DNA of 11,570 nucleotides, taken from positions 1-11,570 of the forward strand of contig JAFOFM010000196.1 of NCBI GenBank assembly GCA_017387265.1, in the 5' to 3' direction. The DNA is from Peptococcaceae bacterium (GTDB lineage: Bacteria; Bacillota; Peptococcia; Peptococcales; Peptococcaceae). Below, one piece after another: positions 1-6,936 of the stretch (the first letter of the stretch is position 1; every line of letters begins with the position of its first letter). Position numbers and translations under genes: made by a program. The notes under the pieces were generated by a model that was given only the letters and a program-made list of their open reading frames with translations, was not told the origin of the DNA and made no database searches.

Positions 1-60
1 CCCGTTTTTGTATTAGGGTGGGTAACAAAGGATCTTTTTATACACGCTTAATATGTCGCA

Positions 61-93
61 CAAAAACAAGGCCCCACCTGTTACGGTGAGGCC
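61..93 (-). terminator. Rho-independent terminator of the glyA operon
   Basis: Read on the minus strand, GGCCTCACC (93-85) pairs with GGTGGGGCC (78-70). This makes a 9-bp stem with one T·G wobble and a 6-base loop, followed directly by TTGTTTTTG. It begins about 20 bases past the glyA stop. In plus orientation the stem has a C/A mismatch and no T-tract, so it works in one direction only. It closes the minus-strand operon. Bases 1-60 beyond it show no gene or structure I recognise. Confidence 0.85.
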
Positions 94-115
94 GAAAATA
101 GCTTATGATGACGAA

Positions 116-1357
116 TTAGTCAGCATACAGAGGGAAACGGTCGGTTAATGCTTTTACCATTTCTTTTGCTTTTTCTTCGTCTTTTTTCAGCAGAACGGTT
201 TCGAAAATCGCAGCGATTTCGCCCATTTCTGCTTCTTTCATGCCGCGGGATGTAACCGCTGGGGTACCAACGCGGATACCGCTGGTAACGAATGGGCTTT
301 CGGTTTCAAATGGGATGGTGTTTTTGTTAACGGTTACGTTAGCATCATCCAGCATTTTTTCTGCTTCTTTACCGGTTAAGCCTTTGGATTTTACGTCAAT
401 CAGCATCAGGTGATTGTCGGTACCGCCGCTTACTAAGCGGAAGCCCTGATTCTGCAGACCGTCAGCCAGCGCTTTTGCATTGGCAACAATCTGTTTCTGA
501 TATTCTTTAAATTCCGGCTGCAGTGCTTCGTGGAAGCAAACAGCTTTTGCAGCGATTACGTGCATCAGTGGGCCGCCCTGAATGCCAGGGAAGATTGCTT
601 TGTCGATCTGTTTTGCGTATTCTTCTTTGCACATAATCAGACCGCCTCTTGGACCACGCAGTGTTTTGTGAGTGGTTGTAGTTACAAAGTCAGCATATTC
701 TACTGGATTTGGATGCAGGCCAGCTGCTACTAAACCAGCGATGTGTGCCATGTCTACCATCAGGTAAGCACCAACTTCGTCAGCAATTTCACGGAATTTT
801 GCGAAATCCAGTGTGCGTGGGTATGCACTTGCACCAGCTACGATCATTTTTGGTTTGGTTTCCAGCGCGCGAGCACGCACTTTATCATAGTCGATTACTT
901 CTGTGCCTTCTTCTACGCCATATGCTTCGAAGTTATAGTATTTACCGGAAATGTTAACAGGGCTCCCATGGGACAGATGACCGCCGTGGTTCAGATTCAT
1001 ACCTAATACGGTATCACCAGGCTGCAGCATTGCAAAGTAAACAGCTGTGTTTGCATTTGCACCGGAATGTGGCTGTACGTTTGCATGATCTGCACCGAAC
1101 AGTTTTTTTACACGGTCTCTTGCCAGATTTTCAGCGATGTCAACAAATTCACAGCCGCCATAATAACGTTTGCCAGGGTAACCTTCTGCGTATTTGTTGG
1201 TCAGTACGCTGCCCTGTGCTGCCATAACAGCAGGGCTTACAAAGTTTTCGGATGCAATCAGTTCAATTTTGCTGCTCTGTCTGTTTTTTTCCAGGAAAAT
1301 CGCTTCTGCTAATTCCGGATCCACTGGCAGAACCAGTTCTTTTACGTAATCAATCAT
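116..1357 (-). CDS. glyA: Serine hydroxymethyltransferase GlyA
   Basis: Cytosolic PLP enzyme that interconverts serine plus tetrahydrofolate with glycine plus 5,10-methylene-THF, the main supply of one-carbon units. The 413 residues match the family length. Visible landmarks are the N-terminal [11 protein letters not shown] block (31-41), [13 protein letters not shown] (56-68), the PHSGANAN block (96-103), VDMAHIAGL (201-209) and [14 protein letters not shown] (226-239), where Lys231 is the PLP-binding lysine. The ATG at 1355-1357 has GGAGG 8 bases upstream (1366-1370). It is the last gene of the minus-strand cluster, 33 bases after the DUF436 gene, and is followed by a terminator. The same position after rpiB and ywlG is seen in B. 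subtilis. The upp gene that follows there is not visible here. Confidence 0.98.
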   Translation of the reverse strand: MIDYVKELVLPVDPELAEAIFLEKNRQSSKIELIASENFVSPAVMAAQGSVLTNKYAEGYPGKRYYGGCEFVDIAENLARDRVKKLFGADHANVQPHSGANANTAVYFAMLQPGDTVLGMNLNHGGHLSHGSPVNISGKYYNFEAYGVEEGTEVIDYDKVRARALETKPKMIVAGASAYPRTLDFAKFREIADEVGAYLMVDMAHIAGLVAAGLHPNPVEYADFVTTTTHKTLRGPRGGLIMCKEEYAKQIDKAIFPGIQGGPLMHVIAAKAVCFHEALQPEFKEYQKQIVANAKALADGLQNQGFRLVSGGTDNHLMLIDVKSKGLTGKEAEKMLDDANVTVNKNTIPFETESPFVTSGIRVGTPAVTSRGMKEAEMGEIAAIFETVLLKKDEEKAKEMVKALTDRFPLYAD

Positions 1358-1390
1358 GGGTCAAACCTCCGTTTATATTTTATTTAATGC

Positions 1391-1939
1391 CTATTCTAAA
1401 GTATATTTTGCGCGTTCGCCGCCAATCAGTTTGCCACGGCAGGATGCAGCGGTCAGTCTTGCACTGCCGATGTATTTTACGCTCAGACGTTTTGGCACAG
1501 CTACCGGACGCAGGTGCATACCAATTAAGGTTTCCCCAATATCCAGACCGCCATGTGCCTGAATGTTTTCTACTACAACCGCATCTTTTTTATGACGGAA
1601 TGCATAGCTGCCCATAGAACCACCTGCTTTTACATGCGGTACTACAGTTACTTCCGGCAGATTGAATTTTTCTGCTACTTCGCGATCTACAACCAGAGCA
1701 CGGTTTAAGTGCTCACAGCACTGGAATGCCAGATAAATACCTTTTTCTTCTGCCATTGGCGCCAGCACTTCGTACAGTACAGCCGCGATATCCGGCTGGC
1801 TGTCTTTGCCGATTTTTCCGCCATGCACTTCGCTGGTGCTGCAGCCGATTACACAAATCTGACCTGGTTTTAAATTGGCAATTTCCAGATATTCAGCAAA
1901 AGCCGCCTGCATCTGCTGACGAATTTCCTGCATTTCCAT
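1391..1939 (-). CDS. DUF436 / TIGR01440 family protein (YwlG-like)
   Basis: A 182-residue protein of the conserved YwlG/UPF0340 family, whose biochemical role is, as far as I know, not established. It is predicted soluble, with no signal peptide or membrane span. Conserved-looking blocks are IGCSTSEVHGGKIG (31-44), FQCCEHLNRALVV (72-84), PHVKAGGSMGSYAF (101-114) and IQAHGGLDIGETLIGMHLRP (126-145). They are rich in Cys, His and Gly and could form a metal or nucleotide site, but that is inference. The ATG at 1937-1939 lies 2 bases after the rpiB stop. Its GGAGG (1950-1954) is inside the end of rpiB, so the two genes are probably translationally coupled. The rpiB–ywlG–glyA order is the same as in B. 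subtilis. Confidence 0.9.
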   Translation of the reverse strand: MEMQEIRQQMQAAFAEYLEIANLKPGQICVIGCSTSEVHGGKIGKDSQPDIAAVLYEVLAPMAEEKGIYLAFQCCEHLNRALVVDREVAEKFNLPEVTVVPHVKAGGSMGSYAFRHKKDAVVVENIQAHGGLDIGETLIGMHLRPVAVPKRLSVKYIGSARLTAASCRGKLIGGERAKYTLE

Positions 1940-1941
1940 AA

Positions 1942-2382
1942 TTAACGTGCCTCCAGTTCATGAATTTTATCGATACGTTTCTGATGACGACCGCCTTCAA
2001 ATTCGGTAGTCAGCCAGATTTTCACGATATCCAGCGCCAGGCCCTGGCCTACAACACGCTGACCCATTGTTAAGATGTTGGAGTCATTGTGTTCTCTGGT
2101 AGCATGTGCCGAAAATGTATCGTGGCACAGTGCTGCACGAATGCCAGGAACTTTATTTGCCGCAATACCGATACCAATACCAGTACCGCAGATTAAAATC
2201 CCTCTATCGAATTCGCCAGCCGCCACTGCTTTCGCTACTGGAGCGGCAATGTCCGGATAATCACAGGACTGGGTGTCGTATGTCCCGTAATCTTTATATT
2301 CATATCCATTGTCTTCTAAGAACTTGATAACGGCCTGTTTCAGTTCAAAACCGCCGTGGTCACAGCCAACTGCAATTTTCAT
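1942..2382 (-). CDS. rpiB: Ribose-5-phosphate isomerase B
   Basis: A 146-residue RpiB/LacA/LacB-family sugar-phosphate isomerase that interconverts ribose 5-phosphate and ribulose 5-phosphate in the non-oxidative pentose phosphate pathway. It opens with MKIAVGCDHGGFELK, where D8-H9 belong to the phosphosugar site. ICGTGIGIGIAANK (64-77) contains catalytic Cys65, and the REHNDSN block (96-102) supplies His98 and Asn99. The length is typical. The GGAGG at 2393-2397 sits 10 bases before the ATG. The 118-base gap upstream of rpiB is the largest in the ywl-like cluster and may hold an internal promoter. RpiB rather than LacA/LacB is favoured because the gene sits with glyA and sua5 and no galactose genes are near. 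Confidence 0.95.
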   Translation of the reverse strand: MKIAVGCDHGGFELKQAVIKFLEDNGYEYKDYGTYDTQSCDYPDIAAPVAKAVAAGEFDRGILICGTGIGIGIAANKVPGIRAALCHDTFSAHATREHNDSNILTMGQRVVGQGLALDIVKIWLTTEFEGGRHQKRIDKIHELEAR

Positions 2383-2448
2383 GATAATGCTGCCTCCTTA
2401 TTCTAATTGTGAATGATAATGAAATACTTTCTGTTTTTCTCTGTCTTT

Positions 2449-2477
2449 ATCATACAGCAAAGTTCCGGTTCCGTACA
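2449..2477 (-). promoter_or_regulatory. Possible internal promoter for rpiB–DUF436–glyA
   Basis: On the minus strand, TATGAT (2454-2449) lies 17 bases downstream of TGTACG (2477-2472). The -10 is good but the -35 matches only 3 of 6 positions, and no TGn extension is present. The support is the position: the 118-base gap between the phosphatase and rpiB is much wider than the other gaps in the cluster. Weak call. Confidence 0.3.
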
Positions 2478-2500
2478 GCCTTCCCGGTTCTTTCCTGCCA

Positions 2501-2974
2501 TTACACTTCATTATTTTTTTTTATCTTTTCAAAAACCATCGCAATCTGCGACTCTAGTACCGCAAAGCACTGTGCATATTCCTCTACACTGCCGCCATAA
2601 GGATCAGGAATATCCGGCGCAGAAGCATCCCCCAGTGCATAAGCCGTCAACAGAAAGGTTTTTCCGCTGTGCTGCGGTAATGCATAATCCAGCATCTGTT
2701 TATGCCGCCGGGTCATAGTAAACACATAATCGGCCTGCTCCATCATATCCTCGGTAATCTGTTTTGCAGTAAACTGCGATAAATCGCAGCCATGCTCCTC
2801 AGCCACCGTTACAGCCTGCATAGATGCCGAGGAAGGCCCGGCACACATCACACCGGCAGAAGCAACAGAAAAATCGCTATACTGCTCCGGCTGTGTTTCG
2901 ATAATATGTTTTGCAGCAGCCTCTGCCATGGCGCTGCGGCAGGTGTTCCCTGTACAGACAAATAAAAGATTCAT
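2501..2974 (-). CDS. Low-molecular-weight phosphatase, probable protein-arginine phosphatase (YwlE-like)
   Basis: A 157-residue cytosolic phosphatase of the LMW-PTP fold. The P-loop CTGNTCRS (7-14) gives the CX5R signature with nucleophile Cys7 and phosphate-binding Arg13. DIPDPYGG (121-128) holds the general acid Asp124. P-loop position 11 is Thr rather than the Ile usual in tyrosine phosphatases (C-x-GNICRS). In B. subtilis YwlE this Thr is known to favour phospho-arginine. Synteny with ywlE (after sua5, before rpiB) points the same way, but specificity is inferred. The frame stays open upstream to 3112, but that extension overlaps the sua5 3' end and does not resemble the family. ATG 2972-2974 begins exactly at the family start (MNLLFVCTGN) and has AGGGG 6 bases upstream. 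It lies 34 bases after the sua5 stop. Confidence 0.9.
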   Translation of the reverse strand: MNLLFVCTGNTCRSAMAEAAAKHIIETQPEQYSDFSVASAGVMCAGPSSASMQAVTVAEEHGCDLSQFTAKQITEDMMEQADYVFTMTRRHKQMLDYALPQHSGKTFLLTAYALGDASAPDIPDPYGGSVEEYAQCFAVLESQIAMVFEKIKKNNEV

Positions 2975-3008
2975 CCTTATCCCCTGCTTTCTAAGCTGTG
3001 CATCTGAT

Positions 3009-3662
3009 TCACGATACCGTACCATCCAGAACCGGCTTGCCGATAACCTGCTCCAGCTGTGCTCTTGATACTGTTCCCTGACGCAAAATAACCGGCACAT
3101 CTCCGCTGACATCCAGAATCGTTGATGCCACCCCTACCTGACAGACACCGCCATCCACCACCGCTGCAATCCGGCCGGAGAGTTCACTCTCTACCTGAGC
3201 AGCCGTTGTTGGACTTGGATTGCCTGAGAGGTTCGCACTCGGTGCAGCAACCGGTATATCCGCCAGCTGTAATAAAGCAAGCGCCACCGGATGATTCGGC
3301 ATACGCACCGCAACCGTTTCCAGCCCGCGCGTTACATAATCCGGTATCACACCCGGCTGTTTTCGAAACACCAGAGTCAGAGGCCCCGGCCAGAAAGCGG
3401 CTATCAGTTTCTCCGCTTCCTCCGGAATATAAGATGCAACCGAATCCAGCTGTGCTCTCTCATGAATCAGAATGATTAACGGCTTGTCCGAAGGCCGTCC
3501 TTTTGCCTCATATATTTTCTGTACTGCATCGGCATCCAGTGCATGAGCACCAAGGCCATACACCGTATCCGTAGGGAAGGCCACTGCTTCACCGGACTGC
3601 AAAAGTTTCGCTGCTTCCAGCAGAGCTGTTTCCGAACTGCCGGCCAGTCTATTTGTATGCAT
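3009..3662 (-). CDS. L-threonylcarbamoyladenylate synthase (Sua5/YrdC/YwlC family)
   Basis: Makes threonylcarbamoyl-AMP from threonine, bicarbonate and ATP, the first step of tRNA t6A37 modification. With the chosen start it has 217 residues. It carries FPTDTVYGLG (29-38), the KGRPSDKPL block (54-62) with the K-x-R motif, AAPSANLSGNPSPT (139-152) with the S-x-N motif, and GVASTILDV (177-185). It is a YrdC domain with little after it, shorter than B. subtilis YwlC (about 346 residues), which has an extra C-terminal Sua5 domain. An ATG 14 codons upstream (3702-3704) has no Shine-Dalgarno sequence, whereas the ATG at 3660-3662 has GGAGGTGAG 8 bases away, so the shorter form is preferred. It lies 68 bases after the M20 gene with no terminator between, so co-transcription is likely. 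Confidence 0.95.
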   Translation of the reverse strand: MHTNRLAGSSETALLEAAKLLQSGEAVAFPTDTVYGLGAHALDADAVQKIYEAKGRPSDKPLIILIHERAQLDSVASYIPEEAEKLIAAFWPGPLTLVFRKQPGVIPDYVTRGLETVAVRMPNHPVALALLQLADIPVAAPSANLSGNPSPTTAAQVESELSGRIAAVVDGGVCQVGVASTILDVSGDVPVILRQGTVSRAQLEQVIGKPVLDGTVS

Positions 3663-3670
3663 CAGCCTCA

Positions 3671-3675
3671 CCTCC
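3671..3675 (-). promoter_or_regulatory. Ribosome binding site that fixes the sua5-family start
   Basis: GGAGG (minus strand), 8 bases before ATG 3662-3660, continuing into GGAGGTGAGG. The upstream in-frame ATG at 3704 has only a GGAA-like sequence in front, so this site selects the downstream start and shortens the product by 14 residues. Confidence 0.8.
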
Positions 3676-3730
3676 GTCTTCTGTCTGCCGATTAGAAATT
3701 TCATAACAGTTCCATGTCATTCAGTACCTG

Positions 3731-5053
3731 TTACTGATATGCTTCTTCCAGTAACATTCGATCCATTTCTGCTTTTTCACGTTCTTCCTGCGGATCCAGT
3801 GTGCAAATGCGCACCAGAGTTGAAAACATCAGACGCAGACCATTCTGTACCGCATCATCAGCAACCGCTTCTTCTTTATTATGGCTGATGCCTTTTTCAC
3901 ATGGTACAAAGAACAGCGCCGAGCGGGTCAGTTTTGCCATATACATGGTATCATGACCGGCACCGCTTGTCATGTGCAGGAAGGTGAGCATGTTTTTCAG
4001 ACACTGTTCAACCAGGAATTCTGCCATATCGTCGTCCAGTTTTACTGGTGTTTCCTGGCTCAGGATTGCAGGGTCAATGCGCAGATTACGGCTGGAAGCA
4101 ATTGCGGACATTTCCTGATGCAGTTTGGTTACGACTTCGCTGATTACTTCGCGATCAATCCCACGGATGTCTACATATAATTCTACTTTACCAGGTACAA
4201 TGTTCATTGCACCGTTTACAACATCACATTTGCCGACTGTTGCTACAATACGTTTCTCTGCGTACTGACGACCCAGGCGTTCTACTGCCAGAATAATCTC
4301 TGCTGCACCAGTCAAAGCATCCTGACGGGCATCCATTGGGCATGCGCCAGAATGAGCTGCAGCACCTTCTACAGTAATACGGAAACGATGCGGTGCTGCG
4401 ATGTGGCTCACAATACCGATGTCCGTTCTGCGGTCATTCAGAACTGGACCCTGTTCAATATGCATTTCGATAAATCCAAAAGAGTCTTTGATATACTGAC
4501 GTTCCAGATACAGATTATCCGGGCTGCCGCCTAACTCACGAATCGCATCATAAGCGCTGATTCCATCTTTATCGACATAGCGTTTCAGCATTTCACCAGT
4601 GAGCTGTTCTGCCAGCAGCTTACTGCCGATGGTTGCGCAGTTAAAACGGCTGGATTCTTCACAGCGGAACACGATTAATGTAACGGTACGACGCTGTGGA
4701 ACTCTGTCCAGAAGACGCATTGCATGAAACGCTGTCATAACACCTAACAGACCATCATATTTGCCGCCATTCGGAACAGTATCCATGTGGGACCCTAACA
4801 GAATTGGAGGAAAATCCGGGTTGCCGTCTTCCTCACCGCGACGGGTAATCCACAAGTTGCCTGCACCGTCCCATTTTACTTCAAAACCAGCCTCTACTGC
4901 CATATCTGCCAGCAGCTTGTGCGCTGCCTGATCAGCTTCGCCATAGCCCAGACGATCCATACCGCCTTCTGCATTCTGACCAATGGCAGCCAGAGCATTA
5001 AAATCTGCCTGGTACTGTTCCCAGTTCAGCTGTTGTAAAGAAACTCTTCTCAT
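3731..5053 (-). CDS. M20-family Zn-dependent amidase (hydantoinase/carbamoylase/allantoate amidohydrolase type)
   Basis: A 440-residue cytosolic metallo-amidohydrolase of the hydantoinase/carbamoylase branch of peptidase family M20. These enzymes cleave carbamoyl-amide bonds in allantoate, N-carbamoyl-amino acids or ureidopropionate. Metal-site candidates, in order, are H89 and D91 in GSHMDTVPNGG, D100 in KYDG, E132/E133 in CEESSRF, H198 in EMHIEQGP, and H391 in GISHNKEE. HSGACPMDARQDAL (234-247) lies in the dimerisation/lid region, and TSGAGHDTMYMA (362-373) is the family's C-terminal block. An ATG 8 codons upstream (5077) lacks a ribosome site. ATG 5051-5053 has AGGAG 8 bases away and is preferred. 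It is the first gene of the minus-strand group. No purine, pyrimidine or hydantoin genes adjoin it, so the substrate cannot be named. Confidence 0.9.
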   Translation of the reverse strand: MRRVSLQQLNWEQYQADFNALAAIGQNAEGGMDRLGYGEADQAAHKLLADMAVEAGFEVKWDGAGNLWITRRGEEDGNPDFPPILLGSHMDTVPNGGKYDGLLGVMTAFHAMRLLDRVPQRRTVTLIVFRCEESSRFNCATIGSKLLAEQLTGEMLKRYVDKDGISAYDAIRELGGSPDNLYLERQYIKDSFGFIEMHIEQGPVLNDRRTDIGIVSHIAAPHRFRITVEGAAAHSGACPMDARQDALTGAAEIILAVERLGRQYAEKRIVATVGKCDVVNGAMNIVPGKVELYVDIRGIDREVISEVVTKLHQEMSAIASSRNLRIDPAILSQETPVKLDDDMAEFLVEQCLKNMLTFLHMTSGAGHDTMYMAKLTRSALFFVPCEKGISHNKEEAVADDAVQNGLRLMFSTLVRICTLDPQEEREKAEMDRMLLEEAYQ

Positions 5054-5061
5054 TATTCTAA

Positions 5062-5066
5062 CTCCT
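5062..5066 (-). promoter_or_regulatory. Ribosome binding site that fixes the M20 amidase start
   Basis: AAAAAGGAG on the minus strand, with its AGGAG core 8 bases before ATG 5053-5051. The alternative ATG at 5077 is preceded by A/T-rich sequence without any G-rich block. This supports the 440-residue form. Confidence 0.75.
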
Positions 5067-5150
5067 TTTTCTATCATGACTGTTTTAATTTTTTGTTCTG
5101 TATAATTGATTCGGTGTCCGCCTTGCTTTCACCTACCTATATCCTTCTGC

Positions 5151-5179
5151 ATTTTATCATATTTCCACTCGAAAGCCAA
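5151..5179 (-). promoter_or_regulatory. Sigma-A-type extended -10 promoter for the M20 amidase gene
   Basis: On the minus strand, TTGGCT (5179-5174; 4 of 6 matches to TTGACA) is 17 bases upstream of TAAAAT (5156-5151), which is preceded by TGA and so forms an extended -10. Transcription would start near 5144, giving a leader of about 90 bases before ATG 5053. It is the likely promoter for the M20 gene and perhaps for the whole minus-strand group down to glyA. Confidence 0.55.
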
Positions 5180-5269
5180 AGAAAACTCCTGTTTTTGTCT
5201 GAAATCTTTCGATATCATCCACTTCTGAAAAGGATTCCCGCAAAAATGCAAACCGATTGTGCCCATTTA

Positions 5270-5286
5270 GTTACAGTCAGGTTACA
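5270..5286 (-). promoter_or_regulatory. WalR/YycF-like direct repeat upstream of the M23 hydrolase
   Basis: The minus strand reads TGTAAC-CTGAC-TGTAAC. This fits the published WalR (YycF) consensus TGTWAH-N5-TGTWAH at every position, with the two half-sites one helical turn (11 bases) apart. It ends 15 bases before the putative -35 of the M23 peptidase promoter, roughly 60 bases upstream of its predicted transcription start. WalRK controls peptidoglycan hydrolases in low-GC Gram-positive bacteria, so the neighbour fits. Regulator identity and direction of effect are inferred. Confidence 0.5.
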
Positions 5287-5301
5287 AAACTTTCATTTTT
5301 C

Positions 5302-5330
5302 TTCCCCTTTGCTTTGAATTATGCTAGAAT
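5302..5330 (+). promoter_or_regulatory. Extended -10 promoter for the M23 peptidase gene
   Basis: TAGAAT (5325-5330) is preceded by TGC, forming an extended -10 (TATGCTAGAAT). The -35 region 17 bases away (TTCCCC, 5302-5307) is poor, which is typical of promoters that lean on the TGn element or on an activator. Predicted start is near 5337, giving a leader of about 130 bases. No riboswitch fold is recognised in that leader. Together with the M20 promoter, the WalR-like box and the start-proximal hairpin, this is all I can see in the 415-base gap 5054-5468. Confidence 0.5.
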
Positions 5331-5430
5331 AAGGTCGCGTGATTAGCATATTGCGCAAATCCACATTTGGTTTTTCTTCTATTATCGTATATAGACTTAC
5401 ACAATTGAAGATAAGAACTCCAACGAAAAG

Positions 5431-5461
5431 AAAGGTGGCGGATAGCAGATATTTTATCTGC
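5431..5461 (+). promoter_or_regulatory. Distant Shine-Dalgarno-like sequence plus hairpin before the M23 gene start
   Basis: AAAGGTGG (5431-5438) is the only G-rich ribosome-site candidate, but it lies 30 bases from ATG 5469. Between them is a perfect 7-bp hairpin, GCAGATA (5445-5451) and TATCTGC (5455-5461), with a TTT loop. Folding the hairpin would shorten the effective spacer to about 13 bases. An in-frame TAA at 5463-5465 rules out any start upstream of it. Other genes in the window use 6-10 base spacers, so this arrangement stands out and may control translation. Confidence 0.5.
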
Positions 5462-5468
5462 GTAACGT

Positions 5469-6863
5469 ATGAACAATCTGACGGCAAAGTTCAAAGATTT
5501 AGTTGATTTTTTTGAAAGCAAAGGCTCGAAACAATATTTCCTGGGCGGCATCGCAATTGCTGTTCTCATCTTATTTGCATGTACCTTCTCTGTGACAACC
5601 TCCTACTCGGTGGTAATCGACGGGAAAGACATGGGGCAGATCAGCTCGACAACCGCGCTGAACAAAGCTTTGAATGCATCTAAAGAAAAAGCTCAGCAGG
5701 AAACCGGTCTGGAAATCACTGCTTCCTACAACACCGTAGAAACCAAAGCATCCCACAGCTTCTTCTCCGATAAATTAAGCGATGAAGAACTGAACGCTTT
5801 AATCGAAGAAAACGTAGAATGGCTGGCACCTGGTGCTATGTTAAATGTAAACAACGGTGATGTTCAGCTGGCTCTGGCATCTGAAGCAGATGCACAGAAA
5901 GTTCTGGACAAGTTAAAAGAACAGGCAACCGCAAATGCTGGTGATGCTGTTGTAAAATCGGTAGACTTCCTGCAGGAAGTAACCATTGAAGCCGGTAATG
6001 TAAAAGCTTCTGAAATTGCATCTCCGGAAAAAGTGCTGGAAAAAATCGCAGCCGGCAAACAGGCTGTACAGCTGCACAAAGTTGCAGAAGGCGAATCCTT
6101 CTGGACCATCGCACACAACAACAACTTATCCGTATCCGAACTGCAGGCTCTGAACCCGAATATCATTCCGGAAAAACTGCAGATTGGTCAGGAAATCTCC
6201 TTAACCAAACTGGAACCGCTGGTAAGTGTTGTCGTAACAAAAGAAGTAACTGTTGAAGAAGCAATCGCTCATGCAACCGAATACAAAGACAACAAAAACC
6301 TGTTAAAAGGTGAAACCAAAGTTATCACCAAAGGTGCTGACGGTAAAAAGAAAGTAACTTACGAAGTAAAAGAAAGCAACGGTGCAACCATTGAGAAAGT
6401 TGCATTAAACGAAGTGGTTATTGCAGAACCTGTAACCGAAGTAGTAAGCAAAGGGACTGCATCTATTAAAATCTCCTCCCGTGCTGCAAACAGCAGCGGC
6501 GTGCTGAGCTGGCCAAAAAATGGCAAAATCACTTCTCCATACGGTACTAGAAGCCGCGGCTTCCACTCCGGTATTGACATTTCTGCAAGAACCGGTGATG
6601 CAGTTTACGCAGCTGCCGGTGGTAAAGTTGTACTGGCAAGTTATTATTACGCTTATGGGAACTGCATTGTTGTAGACCACGGCAACGGCATGAAAACAAG
6701 ATATGCCCATTTATCCGCTTACAACTGTAAAGTTGGCGATCAGGTAGCTCGCGGTCAGCAGATTGCCCGTTCCGGTAACACAGGCAGAAGTACAGGTCCG
6801 CACTTACATTTCGAAGTAATTGTAAACGGCAGTACCAAAAACCCTGTAAACTATCTGAAATAA
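5469..6863 (+). CDS. Membrane-anchored LysM–G5–M23 peptidoglycan endopeptidase
   Basis: A 464-residue cell-wall hydrolase. After a short cytosolic N-terminus, a hydrophobic segment (about 23-43, no obvious signal-peptidase or lipobox site) anchors it, leaving the rest outside the membrane. It then has an Ala/Lys/Glu-rich stretch of about 150 residues, a LysM domain (about 200-246, HKVAEGESFWTIA…LQIGQEI), a G5 domain (about 250-329, ending PVTEVVSKGT) and a C-terminal M23/LytM domain (about 346-464). In M23, H366 and D370 (HSGID) and H447 (HLHFE) are the zinc ligands, and H414 (YAHLSA) and H445 are catalytic candidates. All are present, so it should be active, cutting peptide cross-links. LysM and G5 are known or proposed wall-binding modules. 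It stands alone between its own promoter and a strong terminator. No standard gene symbol applies. Confidence 0.93.
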   Translation: MNNLTAKFKDLVDFFESKGSKQYFLGGIAIAVLILFACTFSVTTSYSVVIDGKDMGQISSTTALNKALNASKEKAQQETGLEITASYNTVETKASHSFFSDKLSDEELNALIEENVEWLAPGAMLNVNNGDVQLALASEADAQKVLDKLKEQATANAGDAVVKSVDFLQEVTIEAGNVKASEIASPEKVLEKIAAGKQAVQLHKVAEGESFWTIAHNNNLSVSELQALNPNIIPEKLQIGQEISLTKLEPLVSVVVTKEVTVEEAIAHATEYKDNKNLLKGETKVITKGADGKKKVTYEVKESNGATIEKVALNEVVIAEPVTEVVSKGTASIKISSRAANSSGVLSWPKNGKITSPYGTRSRGFHSGIDISARTGDAVYAAAGGKVVLASYYYAYGNCIVVDHGNGMKTRYAHLSAYNCKVGDQVARGQQIARSGNTGRSTGPHLHFEVIVNGSTKNPVNYLK

Positions 6864-6907
6864 GTGACAGATAAAGAATTGCAATCAAATCAAACTACGA
6901 AATTAAA

Positions 6908-6936
6908 TGCGCGGGAATTGCTCCCGCGCATTTTTT
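6908..6936 (+). terminator. Rho-independent terminator after the M23 peptidase gene
   Basis: TGCGCGGGA (6908-6916) pairs perfectly with TCCCGCGCA (6922-6930) across the loop ATTGC, then TTTTTT (6931-6936). It is a very GC-rich 9-bp stem located 45 bases after the stop codon. It isolates the hydrolase from trxB. Confidence 0.93.

Noticed and set aside
530..1312. Several open frames on the plus strand opposite glyA
   Set aside because: They are antisense shadows of a strongly coding gene, with no ribosome sites and no recognisable domains.
2411..2426. GATAATGA-containing sequence resembling a Fur/PerR box before rpiB
   Set aside because: Only one half-site matches well and the other half is not an inverted copy. 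No iron- or peroxide-related gene follows.
2975..3112. Upstream extension of the phosphatase frame (46 more residues)
   Set aside because: It overlaps the end of the sua5-family gene, has no ribosome site, and does not resemble the phosphatase family, whose start MNLLFVCTGN coincides with the internal ATG at 2974.
3721..3737. Inverted repeat TCAGTA/TACTGA over the stop of the M20 gene
   Set aside because: It is a 6-bp A/T-rich stem with no T-tract on the minus strand, so it is not a convincing terminator. It may be chance.
5101..5106. Plus-strand TATAAT inside the divergent region
   Set aside because: It has no acceptable -35 at the right distance and is more than 360 bases from the plus-strand gene. 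The extended -10 at 5325 is a better candidate.
5331..5468. Possible c-di-AMP (ydaO-type) or other riboswitch in the leader of the wall hydrolase gene
   Set aside because: Such riboswitches often precede wall-hydrolase genes, but I could not find the conserved ydaO core sequences or a matching fold. Only a 7-bp hairpin near the start is convincing.
5293..5569. Minus-strand open frames crossing the M23 promoter and start
   Set aside because: They overlap the promoter, leader and first codons of a well-supported gene, have low-complexity translations and show no ribosome site.
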